A stretch of DNA of 64,000 nucleotides from Phascolomyces articulosus. Taxonomy: Eukaryota; Mucoromycota; Mucoromycetes; Mucorales; Lichtheimiaceae. Below the pieces are notes generated by a model. It saw only the letters and a program-made list of their open reading frames with translations, ran no database searches and was not told where the DNA came from. A program made the translations under genes and the position numbers. Positions 1 to 13,062 of this stretch are shown here, in pieces (the stretch's first letter is position 1; every line of letters starts with the position of its first letter). The stretch is from assembly GCA_025677815.1 (NCBI GenBank), contig JAIXMP010000029.1:496001-560000 (forward strand), in the 5' to 3' direction.

Positions 1-1054
1 TCATCCAATAAACTGGCAGGTAATGATAATTGACTTCCATTCTTTGTTGTTGTATAACGAACATTTTCACCAGGAATGAGCAACATTTTGTTTGACATTG
101 TATTGTTATCACCATTTGTACCACCATCATCTTTGATCACTCGTTTACTTTTACTTGCTTGTTTTTTTAATAATCGATTGATTGTATCAGCCTATCCAAT
201 AATATGAAATATAGAAGAACACATGAATAGATGAGAGAGATGAATGGGCGTATAGTATAGAGATGGGTATCTAATTTTCTCTACCTTGTCTTTTTCAGCT
301 CGTTGAACACTTTGGTGTTTTCGTCTACGAGCCACTTCAGATCTTTTCAAAGCTTGTTCTTCTTCAGTAAGTGTCTTTTTCTTATTACTCTCTATAATAA
401 AGTAGGTTGTTAAATACACACAATTGCTTAGTGATATTTATGCAAAAAAAAGAATCATATAATAACATACCCATCGGTAATTCAAGGAACTTTCCATCAT
501 CATCATCTTGATCTTGATTATATTTTGCTCTTTGACGTTTTGTCATGGCTCGATTGGAGATAACTTCAGAAGGTCGACTAAAATCTTCCTCTTCATCATC
601 ATCTTCATCATCTTCGCTTTTGTTGCTACTGTTGTCGTCATCATCATCCTCTTCGTCACTATCACTACTGCTACTACTGACAACTATTATTATTATATAA
701 ATTACTTGATTTAGTATTTTTCTAGTGTATATTTATGTGATCTGTGCTCATATAAACCCTTTTCATTAACAGTAGCAATCCTATCTATAAATATACACCT
801 GGTCTTTTACGCTTATTGTTACTAGTATTCACACTACTACGTCTTGTAGGGGGACTTTTCTTGTTGTTTTTCTTTTTTGGTTTTATTATTTCTTCTTCCA
901 CCAGTGGAGGTGAATCTTCTATCATAGAAGAAGATTCATCTTCCTCATCTTGATCCATGTCATCACTATTGGTGACAATGTCATGATCAGAATCTTGTTC
1001 TTCAGGTAAGGGTGACAACTTTTTTCGTGTGGACCGTTTATGTATCAGCTTCAT
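1..1054 (-). CDS. IES2: INO80 complex subunit IES2 (INO80B-like), 3' end outside window
   Basis: Subunit of the nuclear INO80 chromatin-remodelling complex. I assemble four minus-strand exons: 1054-799, 683-471, 391-285 and 191 to the window edge. All junctions keep frame and use GT..AG. The N-terminal half is highly acidic and serine-rich with basic patches (KRSTRKK, KPKKKNNKK), as expected of a disordered nuclear protein. The diagnostic part follows: 'MTKRQRAKY', then the PAPA-1/IES2 block 'LTEEEQALKRSEVARRRKHQ' and 'ADTINRLLKKQ' with a basic 'ASKSKR'. That order is characteristic of IES2/INO80B. The visible protein is about 250 residues and the stop codon lies before base 1. The start is the first ATG of the open frame. 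Confidence 0.85.
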
Positions 1055-4000
1055 GGCTTATTGTTCTTTAAATAAGTTATGAAGGTATAAATAAGTATAA
1101 TAGATAGAGAGAAAAAAAAAGTGAGAATAAAGTATATTGAATGGATGAACAAGACGATAGGTGTTTGCGTGTGAAGTGTGAAGAGAAGGGAGGTTATTTT
1201 TTTTCGGGAACAGAAAAAAAAAGAGAGATCCTAAAGGAAAACTTATCATGATATATAATTATCCTTTATATTATTGCCCTGCCCTCTCCCCTCCATATCC
1301 TTATTATTAATATTGGTGCTGTGAACGAGGCGAGAAAAAGTTAAAATTTGTTGCATTTTCGTCTCTGCTTGGTCGTGCACCTTGTGATACATCCAAACTC
1401 AGGTACGTCCATATATGGAAATTGTTACAATAATGGTGTATTTTATTGTTAAACACTTGGATATGATATTTAACATTGTAAGTTGTATTGAGTAAAATCG
1501 TATACATTTTTTGGTCTATAGGTTCAAAGTTTTGTTTATGAGGATAAGATTTATATTCTAAATGCCGTTTGAACAACTATCATAAGCACTACCAGAAAAA
1601 ATACAACATTCTAGAAGACTTGTCAAATTTTCTAGCCTAGATCTAAAAGTATACAAGCGATCCACTTATTTATCTATCAGTTGATTATTCTGGATCACTA
1701 TTTAACATGATATAGAATTCTCTGCTTACAGTTTCATGCGGATTAAAATATTCTAAACCATTCTATATGAACAAAGTCATAGTTTGACCATACTGGAAAA
1801 TGCTCTTCTATGTGTATGCCTTTTCGTGTAATCGTTAAGTCTACTTATCTTTTTTTTCTATCCAACTAATCTTTATAATGAAATAGCAGATGAAAAGACC
1901 AACATCCCATTTTGATGGTAGTTTACATTATAAAATTAATATCTTTCAGTAAAAACAACTGATAGTGAAGTAAAGTCAATACATTTTGAAACATCAAATA
2001 GATATGTTGATATAACAGAAAAATTGATACTTATTAAAAAAAAAAGTATGTATGAGTTTTTTGTTGATGGTTTCGGATAAAAAAAAAACCTGTTACGGGT
2101 AATTTATATATTAGGCATGATCTCAGGTAACTATAGATATTGATACCCAATATAAAGAGAAATTAATATTATACAGAATTATACCGTGGCCGCAATAAAA
2201 AATGACGAGGGGATATTTCCACCAATCCATATATACATCATATGTGATCCATTTTACTTGGTTACAATAGCCCCCTTTTTTTTGGTTGGATATAAATGTA
2301 CTAATTTTTATCTAATACATCTGTATAATATTAAAGTCGAATTAATTAATTACTTACTACTAACAATAATGCCAATTCATTCATCATATTATATATATCT
2401 ATATTATTATTGATTCGTAAAATGAGCATAGATGCCTGTACATTATATTACGCACCAAAAATAGGATTGGTGTTTTTGTAAGCCCAGATTTTAAATGGAA
2501 CATGGATAATAAAAGTCTTACTTGATTATTCGAGTCTGGTTAAGACCTTCTTCATTATTGTTTGAATATTTTATTCATATTTCCGGGAGGAGAAAAAAAA
2601 ACTTGAATTTTAGTTTTTTGGGTTATATTTGAACAATAAAAAACTTGAATTATGGTGGTTTTTTTTTTTTACTTTGCGGTCCCTTCAGACTGAAGTTCCA
2701 TTTTCTTTTTTTAGAGAAATTCATGCTCTCTCTTAATAGATATTTATCATATAAACTTTATGTGTTTTTATTCCCTTATAGTTGTCAGTAAGTACAATAA
2801 AAGGAAATTATAAATCTCAATCGATGCTATCAACATATACATGTAATTCATATATCAACTATTTCACTTTTTAACAGATATAACTGAACAAACATTGTCA
2901 TGAATTGGTCTTTCCATACACATGAGCATAAGCTTTTAACTATATTCCTAGGGTAATACTACAAAAAACGCCCACTAATATCGGATGCCTTATCCGACCA
3001 CGATAGTGTAACATTTACAAAAATATCTTTTACCTGAATTCAAGTAATTTTTGGTACATTTTAAACCAGAAAAACCCAAATTCCAGTTTTTTGGGTCTTT
3101 CACCTGAATTCTGGTTTTTTCCGAGAAAATTCCCGGAAATCTTTTTTTACAGTGGTTGGTAACCTCGTAAAGGTGAAGCAAAGGTCAGGTTCTGTGATAA
3201 ATCAAATCATGAGCGCAAAAGCTAGCTAATATACAAATTATCACGAATGATGATGAATGATTGATCAATCTTGGCGTTATGCAAAGAAGTATATGAAGTT
3301 TAAAACATTATTAAAGACCTTTAAATAAATATACTAAATGTTTCATACAGTACTTTGTTTATTGTTATGTAAAAGTTGCTTATTTATCTAGTATCATAGT
3401 AGAGAAATGTATTTCCTAAATAGAATGATCATGCAAACAACAAACAACAAAGGTGTAGGTCATCTATTTTTAATTATGCATCGCCCATTCCACTTCCTTT
3501 ATTTAAAATAAGAGGTGCCATTCAAAAGAATAATGACACTCATACTACATATAACTGCTTATTATGATGTTCTCAATTAAAATAATCTTGCCATTGGTTT
3601 TTAACAATAATCAGTAAGTTATTATTCCTGAAATCGGGCAACATTGAATCTTGTTGGATAAAGAATTGGAAAGAAAAAGTATAAAAAAGCCCAGAATGGG
3701 GTACCACAAAAATCAATATTTTTTTAATTTATATATGCCATACAACGTGTTTACCATTTTGTTTTATTCACTCTTCTCTTTTTATCTACTCAAGTTAAGG
3801 ATGTCAAACTATACTACAAAAATCACGCTGATACCATTACCGTTCAATAAAAAAAACCATTTTACTAACAAAAAGGTATCGAAACATACAGGTCGTTTTC
3901 TTCTGGGTTGTTTTAGAGTTTGAGATTGGAGCCTCAAAGAATTAGTGATATGATGATAAACTTTCAAGTGTTTTAATGTTAAGGGTTAGTAAGTTGTGGT

Positions 4001-4263
4001 ATGCTACACGACATAAGGTATATTTTCGTTAAGTTTTTTTTTTGTTTTGTTTTTCTTCCTTCTCTTTCTTTTTCTTTTTCTTTTTTTTTTTTTTTTGCAA
4101 AAAGCATAACCTTTTTATTTTCCAATATCATATAATTCCGCTGCTATCACTGCAGGTTCCTGTCTTTATCACATATACTGATTACCACGATATATTGTAT
4201 ACTCTTTGTAGTCTTACCAGTAATATCATTTGTCTCTTTATTAACAAAATCGAATTTCTACCG
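1055..4263. other. 3.2 kb stretch without a supported gene
   Basis: AT-rich DNA with long A and T runs and no convincing exon on either strand. Short open frames here have the composition of random AT-rich sequence. The one structure I see is at about 2581-2690 and 2990-3180: two stretches share the motifs TTCCGGGA, AAAAAACTTGAATT and (inverted) ACCTGAATTC, like diverged copies of one short dispersed repeat in opposite orientation. No clear terminal repeats or target-site duplication could be placed around them. Confidence 0.5.
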
Positions 4264-6006
4264 ATGATGACTGTTTCAACTAACTTGAGAAAATTGTATA
4301 ATACAATTACAGAGCCAATGTATATTACCTACGAGGCTGTACAGTTTACGAAGGAATTCACCAATTTCCCTCTCAAGATTCCTGAACTTCCCATCAAATA
4401 TTCCCCACCCCAAAAAATTAATCCCAATAGGCTGCCTAAACCAGAATTTATTCCCCAAACTTGTTCGTATCTCTGACATGAAAGTGGTTGATGGATCGAC
4501 AGTGAACGAAGGATATTGTGCGTTATCATATTCTTGGAGCCAATCTGGAGACATTGTAATCGACAAAGTCACTGGAAAACACAAAAGGATCGATGATGGA
4601 AAGCATGAAATCATTTCTAATACCGATATTTTCCCTGATATGATTATTCCTTTTAAAAAAATAATTGGTAATGACAAGTTGTTGAAAATATATCGTGTTT
4701 TGGAGATCATGGAAGAAAATAATTATTATTTTCACAAAACAATCAAATACGTCAAATTCGAAGGTATCATTCAACGAATATGCCAACAATTCAATATTAA
4801 ATATATATGGGTCGATCAATTGTGCATCAACCAAGACGATTAAGAAGAAAAACACCGTGAAATACGCAAAATGCATCAGATATACGACAATGCTTACTGC
4901 ACCGTCGCACTTATACCTGATATTACTCTTTCTACAAATATTTTTCTTTGTTTAACAACAAATTTTGTATATTTCGAACGTTTATGGACTTTAGAAGAAG
5001 CAATAAAATCAAAAAGATTGCTAATTGTCGGCAAAGACGTTCACATGTGGGGAGATGATATTAGTACAAGAGAAAAAATATATCAATTAATCAGACCGTT
5101 ATCAGCACTGAATGTTTCCCAAATCCTATACCATGCACATCAACGAACAAGCACCAAAGAGCACGACCGTGTTTTTGCACTCATTCATCTTTTTCCAGAA
5201 TTCATGGACAAAATCAACATTGATTACGATCAACCACACGAGGAATTGATGATTCAATTTTACGTTCTTTTAGCAAAAAAAAAGATATCAAGGTTTTACT
5301 TTTTGAAAACAAAAGGTCTCATTATAATTCAACAATCCAACAATCCAATTTTTTACCATCATGGACTGGTGTTAACGGAAAACACGTAATCGATGTCTAT
5401 AAACCAACACCCTTTCAAAATTATGATGTAATCGGAAAAACCATGCATGTTACAAGTATTTATATTACGCGCGACGTATTTATCGACAATGATTTTTCAA
5501 CCCTACGAAAAGAAGACCTTCCCCCTCTTCCTGACAATATCGATGATGGTGATGAAAGACTTTATCATTTGTATCTAATTGCGCAACTGCCTGGAACTGA
5601 CGAAAAAAGAAGAATTGTGCTCTTTCGGGAAGCAGATTACGATAATGTTTTTGTAAAAGGAAGATATTTGGACGAAATCTCTAAAATGCTTCAACAAATA
5701 TCAAGGTTTATGGAGATAAAAAAGGAAGACCTGTGCTGGTTATTTCGTTATAGTAATGACCCAAAAACGGTGGCAACTATTGAATTCGATTGTTTAACTG
5801 AAGATGTGGATGATCCTTCTGCACAATATGTGATACTTTCTGATGTTATGTTTAAAACTACGTTCGAATTTTATTATCCTGTAATTAAAAAAAAGCAAGA
5901 AGAATATTATAAAGCTATAGGATGTTGTACTATATATTGCGAGAGAGAAATTGATGCTATCTTTGATTGTAATTTATTATCCAAACAGACATTTTTAATT
6001 CAATAA
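4264..6006 (+). pseudogene. HET (heterokaryon incompatibility) domain protein, broken
   Basis: HET-domain proteins act in non-self recognition and cell death in filamentous fungi. The recognisable parts are 'GYCALSYSW', 'KYIWVDQLCINQDD', 'MHQIYDNAYCTVALIPD' and 'RLWTLEEAIKSKRLLIVG', which are the successive blocks of the HET domain (PF06985). The coding line is interrupted three times. The frame changes at a CCCC run near 4453-4456, an in-frame TAA stands at 4841-4843 directly after the 'CINQDD' motif, and the frame changes again in the nine-A run at 5275-5283. Coding character then resumes to a stop at 6004-6006. The first ATG at 4264 opens the N-terminal frame. I see no introns that would remove the breaks. 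Two breaks lie in homopolymers and could be assembly errors; the stop codon is less easily explained that way. Confidence 0.75.
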
Positions 6007-7249
6007 TAAAATATTTTTTAAACCCTGTTAATGGTTGATGGAAAATAATGCGTGTAGAGAAATTATGTATTTTAACATCTTATATTTTGTTTTGTAATCA
6101 CATGTTTTCATTGGTTTATATACCCAAGAACCAAAAGAAAAAAAATACTATATATATATATATACTCAACTCATTCATTTACTTAATTTCAGCTTGAGCA
6201 GTAATGTTATCCGCTGCACTTTTTAAGCATATTTCTTGGTTTACATACATGTATTACTTCATTGAAGAGCTTTTCGCTTTGCACTTTTATTTTTTGCCAT
6301 ACCATCCATCGCCTTGCTGTTGGCATTATCTACGCTTGGTACATTCGCAAAATCTACTATATTGGATCTTGACACGTACGTTATTTGCTATGTTACGTGC
6401 AGCCTGGTTAGTACGTTTCCATGGCGAGTAATTTGGATTATACAATTATCATATATTGTATTATTGTACTCAAACATGAATAATTTACATATTTGTTATT
6501 TTCAGTAATGAGGAGCATTTAATTTTTATTTCAATACTCATTGATGGCAAACCATGGCCGTAAACAATGACATCCAATCATTTCCATAATAGTATTTATA
6601 TACAGGTAAAATGTAATCAAATCGATGGGTGGATATAATACCATTTTCAGCCCCATTATAATCCATAAAGGAACTATCGCTTTCATAGAATCTCGATAAA
6701 TAAAAATGTCATAAAAATATTTTGATATAACATAGAATGGTTACTTTCAATAAATATCTGTTTACTAGATTAAATTAATATTATATATACAAAATTTGTC
6801 GATAAAGCCGGTTAGGAACATTGCTATATGATTTCACCAAATGAAGAGAGTCCATTGTGCATTATCCATATTTTTTCTTATTATTTTTCATTTTTGCTGC
6901 GGCAGTTGACATCCAAGAAGTCACTTTAAAATCATGTCGTGCCGTTGGTCTCTTTTTGCTATATCGTATCATGCCCTTTATCAGTTTTGTCGCTCCCTTA
7001 GTAACTCTATTGATATATATCTATACCTTTATGTATAGTCTTATACCAGATGCATTCATACTTGAAACAAAAAATCTTTATAAAGTTCATATATTTATAG
7101 ATTGGATTAGTATCATTGATTCAAGAATTCTAACACATTTCCATTAACAAACAATTTATTCATTAATATTATCGCCATCCCATTCATAATAATAAAATAC
7201 TGTAGATTAAAAAAGAATTTAATACTATTCTTTTTATTATCCTCATTTA
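6007..7249. other. intergenic, possible decayed membrane-protein relics
   Basis: No intact gene. At about 6265-6375 (+) one frame encodes a strongly hydrophobic run (ALLFFAIPSIALLLALSTLG) ending near a GTACGT donor-like site, and at about 6890-7035 (+) another hydrophobic stretch occurs. Neither has a start codon with consistent splice sites. They may be remnants of a membrane protein gene or chance products of T-rich DNA. Confidence 0.3.
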
Positions 7250-8374
7250 TTATTTCTTAAATAAACCCTTTTGTAGCCATTTTGGCATAGTTCCTGATTT
7301 CTTTGTTGTTGATGCGGATCCTGAAGTAGATGATGATCCTCCAAGTGTATTGGCACCAGGACTACTACTAGCCGTTTGCGTAGGTGGTGTTGGAAGATTA
7401 GGTGTTGGCATGGCTTCCATCATGCTAAGATATTCTTGTGTAACAACAGGCACATCTTTTTTTATTAAAAAAAAACAATAAAAGAGAAACCCGCAGCATT
7501 AATATTCCAGCGCTCCACTCCAACTCCAAAAATATCCTTTTCAGACCTAAGACCGAGCCCAATTGAGAATCATTATTTACCTTGTTGTCCAGGTAAAGCC
7601 TTATCAATCCACACAAAGGTTAAATTTGAGGCAGGAGCAAGTCCAGCCTTATATAAAGTTTGCATTGGTTCAACGAGTTTGGATCGAGGTGGAAGACAGA
7701 GTAAGAATTTTCGTTCAGGTGTTTTTAATGTGGATCTAACAAAATCATACACATCACCCACTATTTTTTTCATTTCAACCATTATTCATATTAATAAATG
7801 AGATAACCATAACATCAATCAAGTGCTTTTCTTTCTTTCAGATAGACATACCTTTTTCTTGGGATTTAAATACGGCTTGTAAGACAGTACTATCAGGGAA
7901 TCGAATACGAATGGTAGTTCGTGGATATTTCTTCATACGATCCAATTCTTCGGCTTGGCGAATCTTTTGTGTTTTTAATGGTCTTTTTTTTATGGTATTA
8001 GCTTTTCACTCTTACTCTCGAAATATCCATAAAACTGATAATACATACTTGTTTTCCAATTTTTCACGAGTTTCAACATGAGACTTGTACAAACTTTTGA
8101 TTTCATTGGCTGTCAACTTGAAAAATGATTCTGGAAGCTCAACTATTTAATTATTGAAAAAAAAAGAAAAAAAGTTAACCGATCGTTATTTTCGATTAGG
8201 TATAGGAAAGCATGTCATCGTTGTAGTAATAATGAAATAATTACTTCTTGCTGGTGCATTGGATGGTGGTTGAAGCATTTTGATTTGACGATCAAATGTA
8301 GGTTCCGGCTCAGGAGCTGATTGAGTAGTGACATTGGATTCAGGTGTGGATACTGTTGGCGTAGTAGTCGACAT
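7250..8374 (-). CDS. UBX domain protein, TUG/ASPSCR1/Ubx4-like (short form)
   Basis: Probable cofactor of the AAA ATPase p97/Cdc48. Five minus-strand exons join in frame: 8374-8245, 8142-8049, 7982-7852, 7760-7581 and 7455-7250, giving 246 residues. The region 'ELPESFFKLTANEIKSLYKS', followed by 'LENKPLKTQKIR', matches the segment just before the UBX domain of TUG/ASPSCR1. The UBX fold follows: 'TTIRIRFPDSTVLQAVFKSQ', 'VYDFVRSTL', 'RKFLLCLPPRSKL' and 'TLYKAGLAPASNLTFVWID'. The usual FPR-type p97 loop is here PPR, as in TUG-type proteins. It lacks the N-terminal ubiquitin-like domain of full-length TUG proteins (commonly 400-550 residues) and ends in a Ser/Thr-rich tail with a lysine-rich end (WLQKGLFKK). 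Two introns end in A-rich AAAG acceptors, so those boundaries are less certain. Confidence 0.82.
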
Positions 8375-10279
8375 AATCGATTGTTGGAAAAAAAAGGAAA
8401 AAAGGAAACGGTCGTGCGTAATTCGTTGATTGATGGGCACCTAGGAATATGCTGGAAATTGAAAGTCGTGGATTGATTGGTTACCGCGTTAAGACATAAC
8501 CAACCCACAGACAACGACGAACAATTTGACCCCTCATATGGAAGCATATTCAGGAACCAAAATAATAGCGTATTAAGTAATGATAAATTAGTTTTTGGGA
8601 TTTATACATAAATGTTATATATCAAAGATAAATGGAAGAGAGTGTGTCTGAATTACTTATAAGAAGATCAAATAACATTTATTATATTACCCAAAATAAC
8701 ATTACAGAAATAAAAGAAACGCTCTTTCATTTCCAAAGGGAAACAAATAAATCATTTCTGGTTATATTTTTTTTGGCGTTTATCGTTGATATCCCTGCGT
8801 CATTCTCTATCATTCTATTAAAATTAATAAAAGCTTATTTTTTTTATATAATAATGTACGTAGAAGTCTAGAAGATGAGGCATTTATTGAAAAAGAAGTC
8901 CGTGATTCAATGAAAAATAAAACACATCTGCATAATAATAAAAAGAAGCATCAGGCAGCGGCTGTATAAAAAGAGAGAGAGAGGAATGATGCAGTAAGTC
9001 TACTTATAACAGATATTCCGGTTTATTATCATCGTTACTGCTGCTGTGAAACAATAAACAAAAAAAAAACGAAACTTTTTCTTGAAAATTACTATTAACT
9101 TTGTAACAAGAAGAAAAGACGAAAAAGAATGTTTTGATAGATAAACAAAAACGGTTCATTTTTTTCAATCCAAGAATTGATGAAGATTTAAACTAATAAA
9201 AAAAGATCGACTCCTTTTTTAAAGAAAAGACTTTTTTATTCATCGTCATTCTATAAACAAAAAAAAACGAGGGTTCTTTTTTCTGCAACTCACATGGTGT
9301 CTTGTGGCATAACACTAGAAGAAAAGAAATGAAGGTCAGATTTCTCACATGGTTATATTGTATGTTGTTGTTTTGTTGATGGTTTGCGTTTCTTGTTATG
9401 ATTTTTTGTTGATGGCTAATTCAATAACAATACATAATATTATTCTTATTCTATACACTATACCGTTTTGAAACAATATAAAGGGAGGGAGTTACCCTGT
9501 CCAACTGATTATTTTACGATTCATCGTATATATATATATATATATATATACGATGTACATGATATAGCAATAATAAAAACTCATAGTAATATGAGTAAAA
9601 CGCTCGATAAAAGATTGAATTTATCAAGTAGTAAACTTGTCATATCATAAATCCTCTCAATAAAACCGTTGCTAAATTGCACATAGCAACATCATCTTTG
9701 ATGGAGTTATTAAAAGTTTTAATGACTTAGTAACGGACTTGATAATGTAGTGGCAATTATATATCAAGAGAATCATAAGAATAGTTTGATTATGATTTAA
9801 AATAACGTATATCAAGAATGATTCACATTTTCAACATCTGGTATTGAACGTGGAACCATGTGTTGATGTTGTATTTTAGGTTTTGATTATGCGAGTTCCC
9901 AGCAACAAAGTCCTATGATAGTACTATTTACTTTTTCTTTTTTTCTTGTTGCATTTCTTCTAAAACAAGAGGGAGATTGAATAGAGAAAGATCAATAAAC
10001 AAAACAGTGAAGTTTGACAACAAACAATTTTGAAATTGTCAAACACTTTATATCAGTCATATGGCCGCATCTGCCATTCTTCAATAGGATGATACATTTT
10101 TTTTTTTTTTTTTTACAAAAAAAGGATATATAAATCATTCAAACGCAATTATAAAAACAATAACAGTAACTCTAAAAAAATCCCTCACTTTCCCTTTTCT
10201 TTTTTTTTTTATATTTTTTTCATTTTATATCAGATTTGTACTTGTATCTTTTTAAAGAAAAAAAAGAAGAAAGGGAATC
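8375..10279. other. 1.9 kb intergenic region between divergent genes
   Basis: Promoter-side DNA of the UBX gene (minus) and the M28 peptidase (plus). It holds many A/T homopolymers and one perfect palindromic AT microsatellite at about 9523-9554, where a (TA)n run is bordered by TCG and CGA. A T-run followed by an A-run at about 10100-10123 and CT-rich DNA at 10185-10210 precede the peptidase start. No gene or RNA was recognised. Confidence 0.5.
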
Positions 10280-13062
10280 ATGCGTAAAGGGTATACATCA
10301 ATACCACAGTACGATAGTATTGATAATACGAGTACTTCTGATCAAAGACAGCAACAAGAGAATGCTGCCATGATGGAACGATTCAAAATTTGGTTTACTC
10401 AATTTACAAGTCATGATCAAACCAATGATCCACTGTTGCAAGAAAAAAGTTTTTATCCTCAACAAGTACGTCGTTCTTCGGGTGGTATGTCTCGAGTACT
10501 CAAGATTGGTGTCATTATGGCATTCCTTGTATCCATGGGTCTATTTATTAGTCGATTCTTTATGTTTTTCAACTTTTCAAAGAGCAGTAAGTAATTTTTC
10601 CATGATACTTAATTCTTTTATCATGATTATGAATGAATGAATGATACTGACTCAATATATATTATTAGACATGCCCATGGAAGATGTCAAGCTATTATTA
10701 AAAGGCCTTCCTTCTAGCGAATATATTCGTGAATATTTCCATCATTATGCCTCGGTGACACATCTTGCAGGATCACCCAACGATAAAGCACAAGCCGAAT
10801 GGACCCGTGACAAATTTATTGAATTTGGTATTGAAGATGCTCAAATTGAAACCTATTATCCACTTTTAAATTATCCTGTCAAACGCCGCATGGCTATTGT
10901 CGAAGGTCCCCAAGATTTGTTGTTTGAAGCTAAACTGCAAGAAACATCCGTTATTGATGATGCCAGTCAAGAACGTGTTCCTACCTTCCATGGTATGATC
11001 GAATTCTCTTTGATATTATTTTGATAATGTATTCACAAATTTCTATCATCATAAATATAGGTTACTCTGCAAATGGTAATGTCACTGGTTCTGTTGTTTA
11101 CGTCAACTATGGTCGCTTGGAAGATTTCCAATTGTTATCTTCTCAAGGTTTGAACTTTACTCATACAATCGCCTTGATCCGCAATGGTTATATTTCGCGT
11201 GGTCTCAAGATTAAAGCCGCCGAAATGTTTGGTTGTGTTGGTGTCTTATTATACTCTGATCCTTCTGATGATGGTCCCATCAACAAGGAAAATGAAAATG
11301 GTATTCCTGCTCAAGCTTATCCTAACGGTCCATGGTATGTTTTTTATATTTTATTTTCGCTATATTAAATAATCTAACCTTACACTCTCCTCCCCCCCAT
11401 TTTTTGTTTATTTGTTTATATAAACACATTTTTTAGGCGCTCTTCCTCCTCTGTGGAACGAGGCACTGTCCATTATCTTTCAATCCATCCAGGTGATCCA
11501 CTGACACCTGGTTATGCTGCTACTGAAAATGCTACGCGTTTAGAATTGGAAGATTCCCCTGCAGTGCCCCATATTCCTTCCCTCCCCATTTCCTGGTCTG
11601 ATGCTAAACCTCTTTTGAAAGCAACTGAAAGCTTTGGTTTACGATCAGAACAAAACGGATGGCAAGGTGGTCTTGTTGGTGTCAACTATTTCAGTGGTCC
11701 AAGCCAAGCCAAAGTCAACTTGGTCAATATCAATGAATATAAGATTTCTCCCATCTGGAACGTCATTGGACGTATCAAGGGTACAGAAGAACCTAACCGG
11801 GCCATCATTATTGGTAACCATCGTGATGCTTGGGGTTATGGTGCTGCTGATCCTTCATCTGGTTCTGCAGTTATGGTAAATAACTTTTTTTTTCCTTTTA
11901 TAAAAAAAAGTAATAGATCTATCATTGTATAGTTCTAAAAAATGTACAAATGTTATTTTTTGTTTATTAGCTTGAATTAGTCCGTGTTCTTGGTATTATG
12001 CTCGAACAAGGCTGGCGTCCACGTCGTACTATCATTGTTGCCTCCTTTGATGCCGAAGAATTTGGCACTGTGGGTAGTACTGAATGGGTAGAAGACCACA
12101 AGGATTGGCTCTCTGAAGAAGCTGTTGCCTATATTAATGTTGACACTGCCGTCACTGGTCCTAACTTTGAAGCTCAAGCTTCTCCCTTGTTGAGTCAACT
12201 TTTGTATGATGTCACTAATGATGTGATTGACCCACGTACCAGCAAGACTGTGTACGAAGCCTGGAAGGCTCGTCATCAAAAAGAAACTTCTGGTGGTAAT
12301 GATGGTGATGAAGAAACCGAAGGTATGGACCCCGATGATTTGGCTTTCCCTATGGCCCGACCCTTGGGTGCCGGATCTGACTATGTTGCCTTCCAAGATC
12401 ATGTGGGTATCAGCAGTCTCAACATGAAATTCAAGGGCGACTATGGTGTCTCTCACAGTAACTACGACAGTATCTATTGGATGGAACACTTTGGTGATCC
12501 TACCTTTGAATACCATCGCACCATGGTCCGCATCTGGGGTCTTTTGACCATGCGTTTATCTACTGATTGGTTGTTACCTATGCACCCCTTGGATTATGCC
12601 AACGAAATTACTCGCTATGCTTCTCATATCAGTAACTTGCAAGGATGTCTTGCTTTACCTGAGTTGTCCTCTGCTGTATCTGCCTTACAAGACCGTTCCA
12701 TTCGATTGGAAAAGAAATTGCGCAAGTATCAACACAAGATCGATAAAGGAAAGCATGGCAAGAAGCTCAGAAAACATGTTCGAAAGTCCAATGAACATTT
12801 GACTCAAATGGAACGTGCTTTTATTGATCCACAAGGTTTACCTGATCGTCCATGGTATAAGCATCTTGTCTATGCACCTGCCATGTGGAGTGGCTATGAA
12901 GTACAAGTGTTCCCTGCTATCCATGAAGCAATGCAATCCAAGAACCCAGCCAAGATTCGTGAAATGGAAGAACGTGCTGCTGTTGTCGTCAACAATGCAT
13001 TAAATGTTCTCAATGGTCAATATGATGATTTTATTGATGAAGACGATACTGATCTTGATTAA
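10280..13062 (+). CDS. M28 family zinc peptidase, glutamate carboxypeptidase II / transferrin-receptor-like
   Basis: Type II membrane metallopeptidase related to human GCPII (PSMA) and yeast Vps70/Tre1. Five exons (10280-10586, 10669-10992, 11061-11334, 11437-11875, 11971-13062) encode 811 residues in consistent phase. Order: cytosolic N-terminus, one membrane helix (about 73-100), a protease-associated domain, the M28 catalytic domain, and a C-terminal TfR-like helical dimerisation domain. Expected ligands are present: His430 and Asp440 in 'GNHRDAWGYGAADPSSGSA', the base and ligand pair Glu477/Glu478 in 'FDAEEFG', Asp506 in 'NVDTAVTG', and a C-terminal His around 630 in 'FEYHR'. The spacing 430/440/477/506 equals GCPII 377/387/424/453, so an active enzyme is likely. 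An acidic insert (GGNDGDEETEG) lies before the last ligand. Location is probably vacuolar or endosomal, by analogy. Confidence 0.93.

Noticed and set aside
1307..1576. 89-codon minus-strand open frame
   Set aside because: No recognisable motif, no splice continuation and no conserved composition; most likely chance in AT-rich DNA.
3651..3923. 90-codon plus-strand open frame
   Set aside because: Low-complexity Phe/Tyr/Lys composition and no homology that I recognise.
4042..4263. Phenylalanine-rich open stretch in frame with the HET gene start
   Set aside because: Encoded by a long T-run; the composition is not protein-like, and the ATG at 4264 is a better start.
11977..12516. 179-codon frame antisense to the M28 peptidase
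   Set aside because: Shadow of the conserved catalytic exon on the other strand.
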